Source: Sepioteuthis lessoniana (Eukaryota; Mollusca; Cephalopoda; Myopsida; Loliginidae). From it: a DNA stretch of 64,000 nucleotides. Positions 32,246 to 43,214 of the stretch are shown here, in pieces. The notes below the pieces were generated by a model. That model searched no databases and was not told where the DNA came from. It worked only from the letters and a program-made list of their open reading frames with translations. The stretch spans positions 61,840,702 through 61,904,701 of the forward strand of contig OY757904.1 of the NCBI GenBank assembly GCA_963585895.1. Reading direction: 5' to 3'. How positions within the stretch are numbered: the stretch's first letter is position 1; every line of letters begins with the position of its first letter. Position numbers and translations under genes: made by a program.

Positions 32246-32741
32246 TTACACTATCTTAATCTTGCCCGAAGTTTAGTAAATAGCACCTACTCACAGCTTT
32301 GTAAACCAATATCTTATTGTAGCAAGCTCAATTCTCAAAGAGAGCCAAATCAACAAGACAATGTGATACTTAGCTACACTTCATAAATAAGGTCGTCTTC
32401 TTTTGTATGGTGATTACTTGACCCCTTTCGAAGATCATTTTGCCAGTGTAGAGGCCTCGATGTTCACTGTGAACCAATGTAATGGCATCGTGCACAATAA
32501 ACTCAGCGGAACAAAAAAAGGGATAATTAGCTAACAAAACGATGAAATGTAGAAAAGAGTGATAAAACAAGAGGTTTATGCGCCCATAATTCATCTTTAA
32601 AAAAATTAATAGCCGGAGAATGTAGTTTTACAGAAATATATTTCTACACTGAGCTGTTCTATTTTAATACGGTATTAGAATTGATTTATGTCCTGGCTGA
32701 AGTCTAATGCAAGAATGAATTTGATGGGAATTTCAATGTCA

Positions 32742-32790
<49 letters not shown>

Positions 32791-32794
32791 CAAA
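32246..32794. other. Unassigned; (TA)n at 32743-32787
   Basis: No recognisable feature except the TA microsatellite. A 74-codon minus frame (32370-32594) shows no domain. Confidence 0.4.
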
Positions 32795-33350
32795 ATAACG
32801 CTGCCCAGTCTTGTGGGTCTGAAGAATATACCGACTTCAGAGGGGTAAGAGTCCGGGACGAGTATCCTGTATATGACATTCAACAATCTGAAGGCGAAGC
32901 TCTGGTAATGCAAGAAATTTGGGGAATGCGGAGTACCCCTTCATTCCCATCACTCCCAGGACCAATCCGTCCCGGAATAAGTAGCGCCTGGTAGGGTCTT
33001 ATCTATGGGTTAAATAGAACTGTTTGACATTTAAACTGAGTGCAAACAAATGACTAATGCTAAATTGAATTGTTTGAAATATAAACTGCTTGATCATTTA
33101 ACTGTGTCTAAACAAATGACTGATGTTTTATTGAGTTGTTAGTGATACGTAGCAATACTAGGAACAATTTAACTTTGTTGACTCATGCTAAATTGAATTG
33201 TTAGAAATAGAACTGTTTAATCATTTAATTGTGTGTAACTGTAAAACGTGTTTACAAATCATATAATCATATATGTAAAAAAGGATGTGGCATTAAATAG
33301 CCAACAATGGTTCTTATGCCATAAACCAGAACCAAACCAACCAAACAAAG
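32795..33350 (+). mobile_element. Family A copy
   Basis: CCCAGTCTTGTGGGTCTGAAG, CAGAGGGGTAAGAGTCC, GGAATGCGGAGTACCCCTTC and TCTATGGGTTAAATAGAACTG, then body units and tail GTGGCATTAAATAGCC...GGTTCTTATGCCATAAACC. Confidence 0.88.
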
Positions 33351-33551
33351 TAACAAAAATATATTTGATAAAATACTCAATAAATCTGTTATTTTCCGAT
33401 TTGATTGCATTTATTCATCCGATAAGGTTCTCTTGATCTGCGTAACATCACAATATTTGATTTCGTATCTTTCTTTCAGAATTATGAATAAGCTTCCTTT
33501 TCTTTTGAAGTCTGCTAATCTATACTATTCACCTCTCGTTAGTTTGTCAAG
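33351..33551. other. Short unassigned spacer
   Basis: AT-rich sequence between two family A copies; nothing recognised. Confidence 0.4.
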
Positions 33552-34200
33552 TGGGCTGGGGCTGCAGAATACACCGACTGCACCTCTGCAGAGGGGTGAG
33601 AACCTCCCCCTCAACGAGTGTCCTGGATATGACACAATAAATTGATGATGAGGCTCCAGTGATGCTGAGGCTTTGGGGAATGCTGTGAACCCCTTCATGA
33701 ACCATTGCTCCCAGGTTCTCTCTGGTCCGCAATGGTTGCACCTGATAGAGCCCTATCTATGGGTTAAATAGGATTAAACTGCGTACTTACACTAAACTGA
33801 ATTGTTTGACTAAACTGAACAGCTTGAAATAAAAATGCTTTTGACAATTAAACTCTGAACTTACATTTAAATTGAATATTTATGCGAAACTGAATTGTTT
33901 GAAATAGAACTGTTTTTGTCATTAAAGATATACTTTGGGTAAGCTGAATTGCTTAATATAGAACGGTTTTTACATTTAAATGCGTGTGTAGGAATTCTAT
34001 ACTTATACTAAACTGAATTAACTCAATTAGAACTATTTGACTAAACTGAATAGCTTGAAATAGAAATGTTTTTGACATTTAAACTGTGTACTCATGTTCA
34101 ACTGTATTGTTTGAAATAAAACAGATTATTTGTATAAAAATAGATTTGGCATTAAATAACTTACAAAGGTTGATATGCCATAAAACCCAAACAACCAACC
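33552..34200 (+). mobile_element. Family A copy, second body type
   Basis: Well-preserved head (GGGCTGGGGCTGCAGAATACACC). The body is built from TAAACTGAATTGTTTGAAATAGAACTG units rather than the TACATAGCAATA type, then the intact hairpin tail and (CAAAC)n. It shares this body type with the 37.4, 57.7 and 58.1 kb copies. Confidence 0.9.
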
Positions 34201-34349
34201 TCTCATTAATCATATTCCCCTGAATGACTATAAACTAAACATTTTTGTTTTTAAAAAAATCTTGTAAACAAAAAAAAAAAAAAAGCGAATTTATCATTTT
34301 GAGTGGAATGTTATCTAAAGAAAAAGACACTATTCATTATTATTGCAAG
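34201..34349. other. Unassigned spacer with A-run
   Basis: Contains an A-run at about 34270-34284; nothing else. Confidence 0.4.
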
Positions 34350-34915
34350 CCACTGAGATTAGCAGACTAGTTCATATACTTTGGCAGCAACATCTCATCT
34401 ACAGAAAGCGATGTCAACATACTAATCGGGAAGACATGGACTGCTATTGATAGTTTGTTGATCAGATGGAAATCTTTTTTCAGCGATAAAATAAAACGAG
34501 ATTTCATCCAAACTCGAGGCGTATTAGTACAACTATATAGATGCACCACCTGAGCGCTGAAAAAATGCTTAGAGAAAAGGCAAGATTGGAACTACAAAAG
34601 AATGGAGATGTATGGCCACCCGCCTCCCATCTCACATATCATCTAAGTAACATGAACAAAATATATTGGGTACTGCTGGAAAAGTAAGGATAAACCCATA
34701 AGTGACGTTCTTCTGTGGACTCCTACACATGGACACACTAGTGCTACCCGACTAGCAAAGACTTACATACGAGTATATCGGCTTTGAGAAGAGATTTGAT
34801 GTAGCCTACAGTACATGCCAGGAACAATGAAAGATAGGAGTGGATGGAGAGAGACAGTCAAAGGACTCCAATCTATCAACATGTCTTGATAATAATGATG
34901 ACGATGATTTATTAT
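34350..34915 (+). mobile_element. RTE-like LINE, old 5'-truncated copy
   Basis: Frame-shifting reading yields the FTYFGSNISSTESDVN, WTAIDSLLIRWKS, MYGHPPPIS and SDVLLWTPTHGHT blocks of the 46.8 kb ORF. It ends in a GATGACGATGA-like tail. The most diverged of the four copies. Confidence 0.8.
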
Positions 34916-35154
34916 CAAACTTCACTGCACTGAAAATATGCAACCCAAAATAATATTTCAACAAAAACTAAAAAAACTAGAAATATGAATATGAATCCGA
35001 AAAAAACGTCCACCAATTATATATACACATGCAAATCTACAAGGATTGTTCAATAAATTCTTAGCCTCACTCAGATATTTAGATTTGTTTCCAACCGCTA
35101 ACATTTGTATGGACATAGGAAATAAGACAGAAATCAGGTGGTTAGCTTAGGTTA
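34916..35154. other. Unassigned
   Basis: AT-rich sequence, no clear signal. Confidence 0.4.
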
Positions 35155-35567
35155 TTTGGTTTTAGGGTATGTCAACCTTTGATGGGGATTTAATGCCAAA
35201 TCTGTTTGTCATGTGTATGATAAGTTAACGAATAGCTTGTAGTAACTTAATTTTTAAACAAATTAGAGCTCATTTGTTTGCACACTGTTAAATCGTTATT
35301 TAGTATTCGTATTTAACACTAATAATTCGTCTTTAATTGGAATCATTTAGAGATGAGGCTTCTTAATCTGAGAATTAATTTTTTATTTATTGCGGACTTT
35401 TTTGTCTTCATCTTGATAATTTTTGTATGGTTTCTTCTTTCACTAAGTTTCGGCCAAATTTCACCTCTGGCCTTCTTCAGGTGATTTACCGCGAAAAAAA
35501 AATTAATTCCCACTAATAATTCGATTTATTAAATGATTTCCAGCATTGCCAAGAAATAGTATGGGTT
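35155..35567 (-). mobile_element. Family A body, interrupted
   Basis: TTATTTGGTTTTAGGGTATGTCAACC tail, CATTTGTTTGCACACTGTTAAATCG body units. The small inverted-repeat insertion at 35371-35510 interrupts it, and it resumes with CTAATAATTCGATTTATTAAATG. Confidence 0.65.
35371..35510. mobile_element. Small inverted-repeat insertion (~140 bp)
   Basis: Bounded by GAATTAATTTTTTATTTATTGCGGA and the complement-like CCGCGAAAAAAAAATTAATTCC. Inside is TTTCGGCCAAATTTCACCTCTGGCC followed by TTCTTCAGG, a phrase resembling the CGAAAC...CCTGAAGAAG motif of the repeats around 39.4 and 40.85 kb. Confidence 0.4.
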
Positions 35568-35795
35568 GGTTTCTTTGTTTAATGACATATCAACATTTGT
35601 AGGTTATTTAATGCCAAAGTCATCGGTCTAGAAGAACAGTAGTGGTACAATTAAACCCCTAGTTGGGAGGATGAGAGGGTTCATACCTTTCCTAAAGGAA
35701 TTTGTCCAAAAGTGAGCGCAATAGCACAATTGGAGTTCGAACTCGCTGACTACGATTCCGCAGTCCATCTCTTTAACCATTACACCACCATTAAA
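35568..35795 (-). mobile_element. SINE-2, minus strand, full length
   Basis: GTTTCTTTGTTTAATGACATATCAAC tail (hairpin distal arm), TTATTTAATGCCAAAG proximal arm, body, B box GAGTTCGAACTCG, A-box region TTTAACCATTACACCACC. Confidence 0.9.
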
Positions 35796-36300
35796 TAGTA
35801 ATAATTTTCCTTATCATTAATCTCTTGTATGCACACAGTTTCACGTATGGTTATTCAACATTAATAAATATATTTATGGAGTATTTCTATTTAAAGCAAT
35901 ATTGATTTGTTTTAGTTTTTTTATGGCAAATAAACCTTTGTTGGTTATTTAATGCCAATTCTTGTTTTTATATATAATTAGTAAGCGAATAGTTTGTTGG
36001 TAACACTCTCAAATGACCCCAACTGGGTTATCAGCGCAAATTGGCCTCAAACATAGCTATCCAACTCCAATCGTTCAATTTGAACATAAATAAATGGTTT
36101 TAAGTATTGCTATTTATTATATGCATACAATTAAATGACTTCGAGTATTTCTATTTAACACTAACAATTCTATTCGATATTAATTATTTCTTTGTACACT
36201 GTTAATTGATTAAACAGTTCTACACGAATCATTGATGGGACCTTAACAGTTATTAACAATCCGGGTTAAAATTAACCTTGGAGTAACGGCAATAAAGTTG
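35796..36300 (-). mobile_element. Family A, body-rich copy
   Basis: Body units, then at about 35905 TTTATGGCAAATAAACCTTTG...GTTATTTAATGCCAATTC (new tail). More body follows, and a short head piece ACCTTGGAGTAACGGCAATAAAG at about 36273-36295. Confidence 0.7.
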
Positions 36301-36505
36301 AGTAAAGCTGGTTTGAATTCAGAGATTTCTTTTTCCTAGACTGTATGCTTTACCGAGGCTGAAGAACGCAGCTTACCTTACTGCTTACCCATAGTTGGGA
36401 AGAAGATATGTATTTAAACGTTTCCCAAGATAATTAGTGCGATGTAAAAAGCAAACAGCCTTATCCAGGTACTCAGGGCATCGATGCTATTTCCTTAGAT
36501 GACAA
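36301..36505 (-). mobile_element. SINE-1 fragment
   Basis: TGGTTTGAATTCAGAGATTTC, GACTGTATGCTTTACCGAGGCTGAAGAAC, TTACCCATAGTTGGGA and a decayed head near GCTATTTCCTTAGATGAC. The 3' end is missing. Confidence 0.7.
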
Positions 36506-37099
36506 ACATAAATTTACGAGGCGTTTGTTCTTCACATTTTGGGCACTGCTCAGCAGTCATCATGGCATATTTATAGTTGTAAAATCGACAACAGTTACTT
36601 GGTGTGAATGTATATTTGCCTTCAGTTTATTTATTCATAAACCTAAGTTCATTCAATTTTTCTTTTTAATTTTTCCCCCTGTTCTTTTTATTACGAGCAC
36701 TATTAGCAAAACAAAATAACAGATAATCATTTTTGCTGCATCAGTTTATAACAAATATAAATCGTTGAATTGGCTTAAATCCAAATTCGTGATACATCGT
36801 TTAAAATCGAATCAATAGTTCTACCAGTTGAATACTCAGTCATTTTTACTGAAGTGAACATTTATAATATTGGCTTATTGATCATATTATAGATAAAAGA
36901 AGAATTTAATGACATTGAAGGTTTCTAAATTGAAATCTATAAAATATATTAATCATATTTGATATCTTTTATCATTTCAATTTACTGTGCAGCCAATGTG
37001 AAACCAAAGACAATTAATTTGGTGTAATAGTATTTGAGGGTTCGGAAATATTGTCTGATTTAAAAAAAAACAACTTTTATTCCTATATTAATGAGTTTT
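36506..37099. other. Unassigned
   Basis: No family similarity or convincing frame. Confidence 0.4.
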
Positions 37100-37280
37100 A
37101 ATCAGTCAAAGTATTATCCCTGGAAATCTGTACATTTCTACCTGTCCTAGGTATAACACTAAACTGTATCTGCTGATGAGGCTCCAACCGGGAGTTGTGG
37201 GGGAATGTAGAGTACCCGTTCATTGTCATTACTCCCAGGCCCTCCTCTACCCCGGATTGGTAGTACCTGTTTTGGTGTGA

Positions 37281-37379
<99 letters not shown>

Positions 37380-37390
37380 TCAATCAGAAC
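37100..37390 (+). mobile_element. Family A head with compound microsatellite
   Basis: GATGAGGCTCCAACCGGGAG, GGGAATGTAGAGTACCCG and TTGGTAGTACCTG lead into (TA)n(CA)n(TA)n at about 37277-37378, then GGTCAATCAGAACTG. The microsatellite sits inside the GGTCC...GGTCAAATAG junction. Confidence 0.75.
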
Positions 37391-37405
37391 TGTTCAATCA
37401 TTTAT

Positions 37406-37917
37406 TGCCCAGTCGGCTCGGGCTTGAGAATACACCGACTGCCCCTTTGCAGAGGGGTAAGACCCACCCCCAACGAATGTCCTGGTATGACAATAAACAA
37501 TCTGATGGTGAGGCTCCAGTAATGCTGGAGATTGAAGAATGCAGAATACCCTTTCATTGCAATCGCTTCCAGGTCCACTCTGGCCAGGAGAGGTAGCACC
37601 TGATAGGATCCTATCTATGGGTTAAATAGAATTAAACTGCGTACTTACGCTAAACTGAATTGTTTGAAATAAAACTGGATTTACGCTAAACTGAATTATT
37701 TAATAAAGAATTCTTTTGATATCTTTGTGTAAACAAAATCCATACTTATACTAAACTTAATTGTTTGAATTAACACTCTTTGACAAAACTGAATACCTTG
37801 AGAGAGAAATATTCTTGACAATTAAACTGTGTATTTATACTAAACTGAACTGCTTGAAATAGAACTGTTTTAACGTTGAAACTGTACTTATGTTAAACGC
37901 CATGTTAAACGTTATGT
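37406..37917 (+). mobile_element. Family A copy, second body type
   Basis: CCCAGTCGGCTCGGGCTTGAG head, complete through CCTATCTATGGGTTAAATAG, and a TAAACTGAATTGTTTGAAATA body. SINE-2 cuts off its tail. Confidence 0.88.
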
Positions 37918-38102
37918 TAACGCCATTCTCCTTGAAGAACAGTAGTGGTACTATTTAACCTCTAGCTGGGAGGATAAGAGGGTTCATACCTTTGCCAAGG
38001 GTATTTACCTGAAAGTGAACGTAATAGTGTGGCTGGAGTATGAACTTGCTTACTACGATTCCATAGACCATCGATTTAACCATTAGGCCACGAGGACGCC
38101 CC
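37918..38102 (-). mobile_element. SINE-2, tail-less, minus strand
   Basis: AACGCCATTCTCCTTGAAGAACAGTAGTGG, GGATAAGAGGGTTCATACC, diverged B-box region GAGTATGAACTTGC and head end TTTAACCATTAGGCCACGAGGACGC. The hairpin part is missing at its junction with family A. Confidence 0.8.
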
Positions 38103-38874
38103 CGACGTTAGCTTGTTGCGTTACGACAAAGAACGAAGCAAAAAATAAAAACACGTTATATTTGTTGTATAGGTTCCTGTAACGATAATAAGAACCCCAC
38201 TCATATCTCTTTCACCTCTTCACGAACATTTATCGTGAGACAAGATAACTCTACATGACTAAGACCTTCTCTACGTAATATACATCGTTTTGATACCAAG
38301 AACGTTATATAAGTCGTTTTAATGCCGGATACTTTACTTTGTTTTAATACCGCTACAACGGTTCTCTATCGGGAACAAACGACAGAAACCAAGTTTCAAA
38401 AAACAAATAAACTCACATTTGATTTCGGATATTATTTCCTTCACAGCAGAAAAAATAGGAATAAAATACGTCGAGAGGTTATATTGGTCGAATAAAGAGA
38501 GCATTTATTCATCGATAAAATGTCGTAAGTTTCCACCTCTGATTGGGTTGTTGGTTTTGCTTATACTCCAAAATTCACGACTTAACTCCTTACAGTTTTC
38601 TTAACAACTGACACTTTTCCCAATCAACCCAAGTCCCGAATCAGCTTTGTGGTCGTGAATTAGAGTCAGTGCGTTTGAACTCTCTTTGTCTGCTATGTTC
38701 GATATAGCCGGTACTTGAGTTCCTCGGTGGTGGAGGAAGCCAACTCATTACAAATCACATCTATCACAATTTTAAATAAAATGTTGTTTTTTTTTTTGCT
38801 AAACGAAAAGCTCCAGGATGTTTATCATTTCTCGTGAAGCTTTAGAGAATGAAAATTTGCATTGTTAGGAATAA
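38103..38874. other. Unassigned 770 bp
   Basis: Contains TGTTGTATAGGTTCC at about 38167, which resembles the first bases of the 28.3 kb LTR, and a TATATAAG box at about 38308. No paired terminus or duplication was found, so it is not called. A 61-codon frame (38419-38604) is uninformative. Confidence 0.3.
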
Positions 38875-38952
38875 CTTGTACGCATATATGTACGTATATA
38901 TTAATATCAATATTAATATATGTACGTATATATTAATATTAATATTAATAAA
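38875..38952. repeat. Palindromic TA/ATT-rich cluster
   Basis: ATATATGTACGTATATATTAATAT is repeated and interleaved with its own complement. AT-rich and near-palindromic; a (TA)n run follows at about 39065-39084. Confidence 0.75.
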
Positions 38953-39119
38953 TTGTTTACAAACTCTTCTGCTTTATAACCCAATAATCACATGATGAGT
39001 AACAGAAATATTTAGCAGTCTAAGCATTGGTTTATATATGTAAATATATAATAGAAAACTATGTATATATATATATATATATATGGGGGTGGGGTGGGTT
39101 GGTGTGTGCTTGCAAACAG

Positions 39120-39251
39120 AGATGAAAAAACACAGGTCTTCAGAGGAAGATTTTATATATTGAATTATTTGACAACGTTAAACATTTCGGTAACGTTGGC
39201 AAATAATTCAATAAATAAAATCATCCTCTGAAGACCTGTGTTTTTTCATCT
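39120..39251. repeat. Near-perfect hairpin, 61 bp arms, 10 nt loop
   Basis: The left arm 39120-39180 (AGATGAAAAAACACAGGTC...) and the right arm 39191-39251 pair at 58 of 61 positions. The loop is AACATTTCGG (39181-39190). The arms contain mixed sequence, not simple repeat. It could be a foldback mini-element, a recent inverted duplication, or a source of hairpin RNA if transcribed. Confidence 0.9.
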
Positions 39252-39293
39252 TGGTACATTTTCATTCTGTCGGATTTATTTCCAGTTTTTCCC

Positions 39294-39334
<41 letters not shown>

Positions 39335-39335
39335 A

Positions 39336-39487
39336 TGTTGTTGGTCCGAAATAAAAGTAAACATTTTAAAATGGATAGGTCCGTAAATGATATCAAATTT
39401 CTGATTTGCTTTTTATTTATTAAGTATTATTCTGTATACTTGTGTGACAAATGTTTTAGACATCATACTCTTCTTCAGGCACTTGTA
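39336..39487 (-). repeat. Direct repeat left of mariner copy 2
   Basis: The minus strand reads CCTGAAGAAGAGTATG, ACAAGTATACAGAATAATAC, ATCATTTACGGACCTATCC and TTTCGGACCAACAAC, aligning with 40779-40925 in the same orientation. A (TA)n(GA)n run precedes it at 39294-39334. Confidence 0.6.
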
Positions 39488-39516
39488 TTGTTGGTCGTTC
39501 GTTAAGTTTCTTTTTA

Positions 39517-40770
39517 GTAAATATAGATTCCAGACTTTTTTTTTTTTGTACAGATATTTAAAATTGTAGTAGACTCTTGAAAATTCAGTATGTTATTGCT
39601 ATACATCTTATTAGATGACTGATCAATTTTTATGATTTCAGGTTCAAATGAACCGCTACAACAGCAATTGGAATATACTCTACTAAAGCCTGATTGTCAC
39701 AGCTGGTGAATTTCAAAAAACGCAATCTGGACGTGACGACACTTTACAAGAACGATATGCTATAAAATTTTGTTTTAAACTTGAAAAAATGCCACAGAAA
39801 CGCATGGAATGCTTCAGACTGCTTTTGGACTATCTTGCATGAATCGAGAATAAGTTTTTTAGTGGCATAAGAGATTCAAGGAAGGCAGGGAGTCTGTGAG
39901 GGATGATGAGAGGTGTAGGAGGAGTAAGGAAGTCAGAACACCAGAGGTGATTGGCCAAATAAAGAATTTGAAATCAGTGTGGGAACTGTACACACAAATT
40001 ATTCGCGAGGAACTGAAGATGCAGAAGATTTGCGCGAAGTTTGTCTCAAGGGTGCTCAAAGAAGATCAGAAGGAAAGACGTTGTCATGACAGCAGGGAGA
40101 TGGTCGAACTGATCAATTCAGATCCTGTAGTTCTTGGTGCTCTACTGGATCTACTGCTATGACCCAGAGACCAAGAGACAGAGTTCTCAGTGGAAGCATG
40201 CTGGCTCCGCAAGACCCAGTAAGGCCAGACAGAGCAAATCCACCCACAAACTTTTGATGATCCCTTTTTTTACTGCACTGGCTGGATCCACATGCACTGG
40301 GTTTCCACTGGACAGACAGTCAACAAGGAATACTTCCATGAGGTTTTAAGGGAGTTCAGGAAGAGATTCAGTCGGAAGAGGCCAGCACTCTTCAAATCGG
40401 GTCAGTGGCATTTCCACCAGGACAATGCACCAGTACACAACACCATCCTTGTCACAGACTATTTGACCAAGATGGGCATCAACACAGTTCCTCACCCTCC
40501 TTATAGTCCAGACCTTGCTCCCTGTGATTTTTGCTTATTCCCTAAGCTCAGGCTGTCCTTATGAGAAAATTGAGGAGATGAAAGAGGCTGTGACAAAGGT
40601 CATTGACACGCTCACACAAGAAGACTTCCATGGGGCCTTCCAGAAGTTGTTGGAACGGTACAAGTGCATTGCAGCCGGAGGAGATTACTTCGAGGGTAAC
40701 AAGAGTTTCCTGTGTGTTCTATCAATAAAAATGCCATAGGATAAAAGTCTTGAAACTTATTTAATGAGTC
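39517..40770 (+). mobile_element. mariner transposon, longest copy, inactive
   Basis: Ends resemble the family's inverted repeats (ATAGATTCCAGACTTTTTT left, AAAAGTCTTGAAACTTAT right). Plus frames give WHKRFKEGRESVRDDERC, then the middle region missing from copies 1 and 3 (IKNLKSVWELYTQIIREELK, KEDQKERR, WIYCYDPETKRQSSQWK), then KSGQWHFHQDNAPVHN and PDLAPCDFCLFPKL. The second Asp (codon 40421) and third Asp (codon 40526) are separated by 34 residues, the D34D spacing of mariner. Where GDETW is expected before IYCYDPE, the sequence is GGTGCTCTACTGG (40136-40148), so the first Asp is lost. Several frameshifts; dead. Confidence 0.88.
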
Positions 40771-40778
40771 TTGTATCA

Positions 40779-40925
40779 TTGGTGTTGGTCCAACAAGAGT
40801 AAAGAAAATATTTTAAGATTAATAGGTCTGCAAATGATTTTAAATTTTGTATTTAGGTTTTTATCATTTCATATACTTGTGCTCTTCACGTGTTTCGAAC
40901 TTTACGTTTTCTTCAGGAGAATTAA
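40779..40925 (-). repeat. Direct repeat right of mariner copy 2
   Basis: Same family as 39336-39487, roughly 30% diverged by eye. The minus strand has TCTCCTGAAGAAAACG, GTTCGAAACACG, CACAAGTATATGAAATG, TTTGCAGACCTATTAATC and TTGGACCAACACC. The two repeats sit within about 30 bp of the mariner on each side. Confidence 0.6.
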
Positions 40926-41115
40926 ATAGCGATGGTAATTTCCGGATGTTTTTCTTATAGTAAAGAATCTGTAGACGAGTTGTTTTGATTTTTTTTTAAA
41001 CATAAAGTTTAGTGTCTTTGGTTGTCTCATTGGAGTTAATTGTCCATTTGTAGTTAAACTTTTAAAAAATCTTTCCTCGCTTTTCATCTATCGTTTATGT
41101 AATTATGTTCTTTCC

Positions 41116-41116
<1 letters not shown>
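40926..41116. other. Unassigned spacer
   Basis: No recognised feature. Confidence 0.4.
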
Positions 41117-41182
<66 letters not shown>

Positions 41183-41412
41183 GTGTGCGTATTCTGTGTT
41201 TGTGTTTATGAGGAGGTACAATAGATGTTTGCATTATTCATATTAGTGTGTGTTTAATAACACGTGTGTTTGTGTGTGTGTGTGTTTGTTTGTGTGTGAG
41301 TGTGTGTTTGTGTGTGTGTGTTTGTGATTTCGTGTATGTGTGTGTGTGTGTTTGTGTGTGTGAATGTGATTTCGTGTATGTGTGTGTGCGTGTGTGTGTG
41401 TGTCTATGTGTG
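41117..41412. repeat. (TA)n then irregular (TG)n minisatellite
   Basis: TA run, pure TG run, then TGTGTGTTTG/GTGATTTCGTGTATG units with higher-order repetition. The long C/V and T/H frames are translations of this repeat, not genes. Confidence 0.92.
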
Positions 41413-41414
41413 TT

Positions 41415-41810
41415 TGTTGGTTGTTTTGTTTTACGGTGTATCAACCCCTTTTCGGATCATTTAACGCTGAATTAAATTTCAAACAATTCAGTTTTGTATA
41501 AGTATAGTTTTTGCTTACAAGCAGTTAAATGTCAAAACAGATCTTTTACAAACAATTCATTTTAGCATAAGTACACAGTTTGATTCTATTTGACCTGTGG
41601 ATGGGACCCTATCGGGTGTTCCCCTTCTGGACCAGAGTAGACCTGGGAGCGATGGCAATCTAGGGGTACTCTTAATTCACTAAAACTTCAGCATTACTGG
41701 AACCTCACCACCGGATTGTTTAGTGTCATAAACAGGACACTCTTTGGGGGAGTCTTGCCCCTCTGCAAAGAAGCAGTCGGTGCATTTTACAAACCCATAC
41801 AACTGGGCAA
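41415..41810 (-). mobile_element. Family A copy
   Basis: GTTTTACGGTGTATCAACC...ATCATTTAACGCTGAATT tail, AATTCAGTTTTGTATAAGT units, GGATGGGACCCTATCGGGTG, complemented head and end AACTGGGCA. Confidence 0.85.
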
Positions 41811-42165
41811 GTGTGAGTGAGTGAGCTTGTGCGTACACGTATATATGTAAGTACACGTGCACCTATATTTTCAAGAGCGTTGACTAGATTTAATGTGTGT
41901 GAGAATGTATTCTTGTAATTGATCTTTTGATGGGTCATAGATTTTCTAAGGGTTTTGTGATTTATGGGAAATAGTATATATGACACCAGTCTTTTACTGA
42001 CTCGTTTTCTTGCATAAAAGTAAAATCTACCTGGAATATGAAGATTACTTTTTGTAGATTATTAACTTTAAAATTCATCGGCATTTTATAGAAATTTAAA
42101 AACTACTAAAAAATATATTCAAAATCACTTCACAGTAAAAGAAATAAAATAATTTCCCCTGTCAT
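41811..42165. other. Unassigned
   Basis: A GTGA/GTAC-rich start, then AT-rich sequence; no feature. Confidence 0.4.
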
Positions 42166-42500
42166 TGGAACTATCAGTAAACTGACTGCATCCACTATAG
42201 AGGGACAAGATAATAAGACCCCACTCACCGGACAAAAGAGCGTCCTGGATATGATACTAAACAATATCTGGTGGTAAGCCTTTGGGAAGTGTGGAAACAC
42301 TCCTTTATTGCCATGTCTCCCCGGACCATTCAAATAGACCTGTTTGCAAATTATTTGTATTAGATTGGAATACTTGAAACCATATAACCATGAGCGAAAA
42401 GACTCTTACGAAACAACAACACAAAATTGTAGATATAATCGTATAATATGAGCAATTACCTAAAACAATCCTAGTCGTGTTGAAATACCGGGAAAAACAA
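42166..42500 (+). mobile_element. Family A copy, short and diverged
   Basis: ACTGACTGCATCCACTATAGAGGGACAAG, TCCTGGATATGATACTAAACAATATCTGG, CTCCTTTATTGCCATG and TTCAAATAGACCTG, body, and a decayed tail with CGTGTTGAAATACC. Confidence 0.65.
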
Positions 42501-42879
42501 CCAATCAAATTAAAATAATGTTACCTGAAAAACTGAGATAAATGCTTTCCGTCTCACACAGTTGTTATTTTTTCATATTCTTATACATATCAATTAAATG
42601 AATACTCCTTTTGGCAGAGAAACAACTTTCAGTAGAAGACTTCCTTAGATACTCCTGGTGATTCTAACATCACAACACCTGATAAAATCAGTATCTGATT
42701 TAAATCGTCAAGCAAATAAAACTTGAGATTTCCCTAATTTTTTTTTTTTTTTTTTTTTTGCTAAATAGCCGTTGGAAGACTGTGAAATAATTGTTGTATC
42801 ACATCGTGGTGGTGAGACGTAAATTAGTGAAATTTGGAAAAGGCACGCTTATTGTTTCTGTTATTGTCATAAGAATTGA
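42501..42879. other. Unassigned; T-run at about 42740-42760
   Basis: Only the poly-T is notable. Confidence 0.4.
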
Positions 42880-43095
42880 ATCTGCGATCCGAGTTCAAAT
42901 CTTGGACGCGGCTATTTGTGTTTCACTTCTCGTTAAGACCCTTGGAAAAGACATGAATCCATCTTCTCTTCCTTTACTATATATGAGTAGATAGAACTGT
43001 CGATGTAAAAGAAAAATCTGAATTCAAATTAGACCTACTCTCCTTAAAAATGACCTCTTGTCACATTCTGTTCATGGTGGAGATTTCAGTTTAAT
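42880..43095 (+). mobile_element. SINE-1, diverged, head-less
   Basis: Starts near the B box (GATCCGAGTTCAAATCTTGGACG), then TAAGACCCTTGGAAAAGACATGAATCC, CTGAATTCAAATT and TGACCTCTTGTCACATTCTG. Confidence 0.7.
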
Positions 43096-43214
43096 ACATG
43101 CATTGGCGAATTTAACTCTTTGGTATCACTCGTTGATGATATTAACATTCATATCCAAATAACTCTGTGGGAAAGAACAATATTTCATCCAACAAATCTG
43201 TCTGTTAATAGGAT

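Noticed and set aside
38160-38620. Second LTR starting TGTTGTATAGG
   Set aside because: Only the first bases resemble the 28.3 kb LTR. No matching CA end, duplication or polyadenylation order could be found.
41238-41475. Opposed 68- and 75-codon frames rich in T/H or C/V
   Set aside because: Pure translations of an irregular (TG)n minisatellite.
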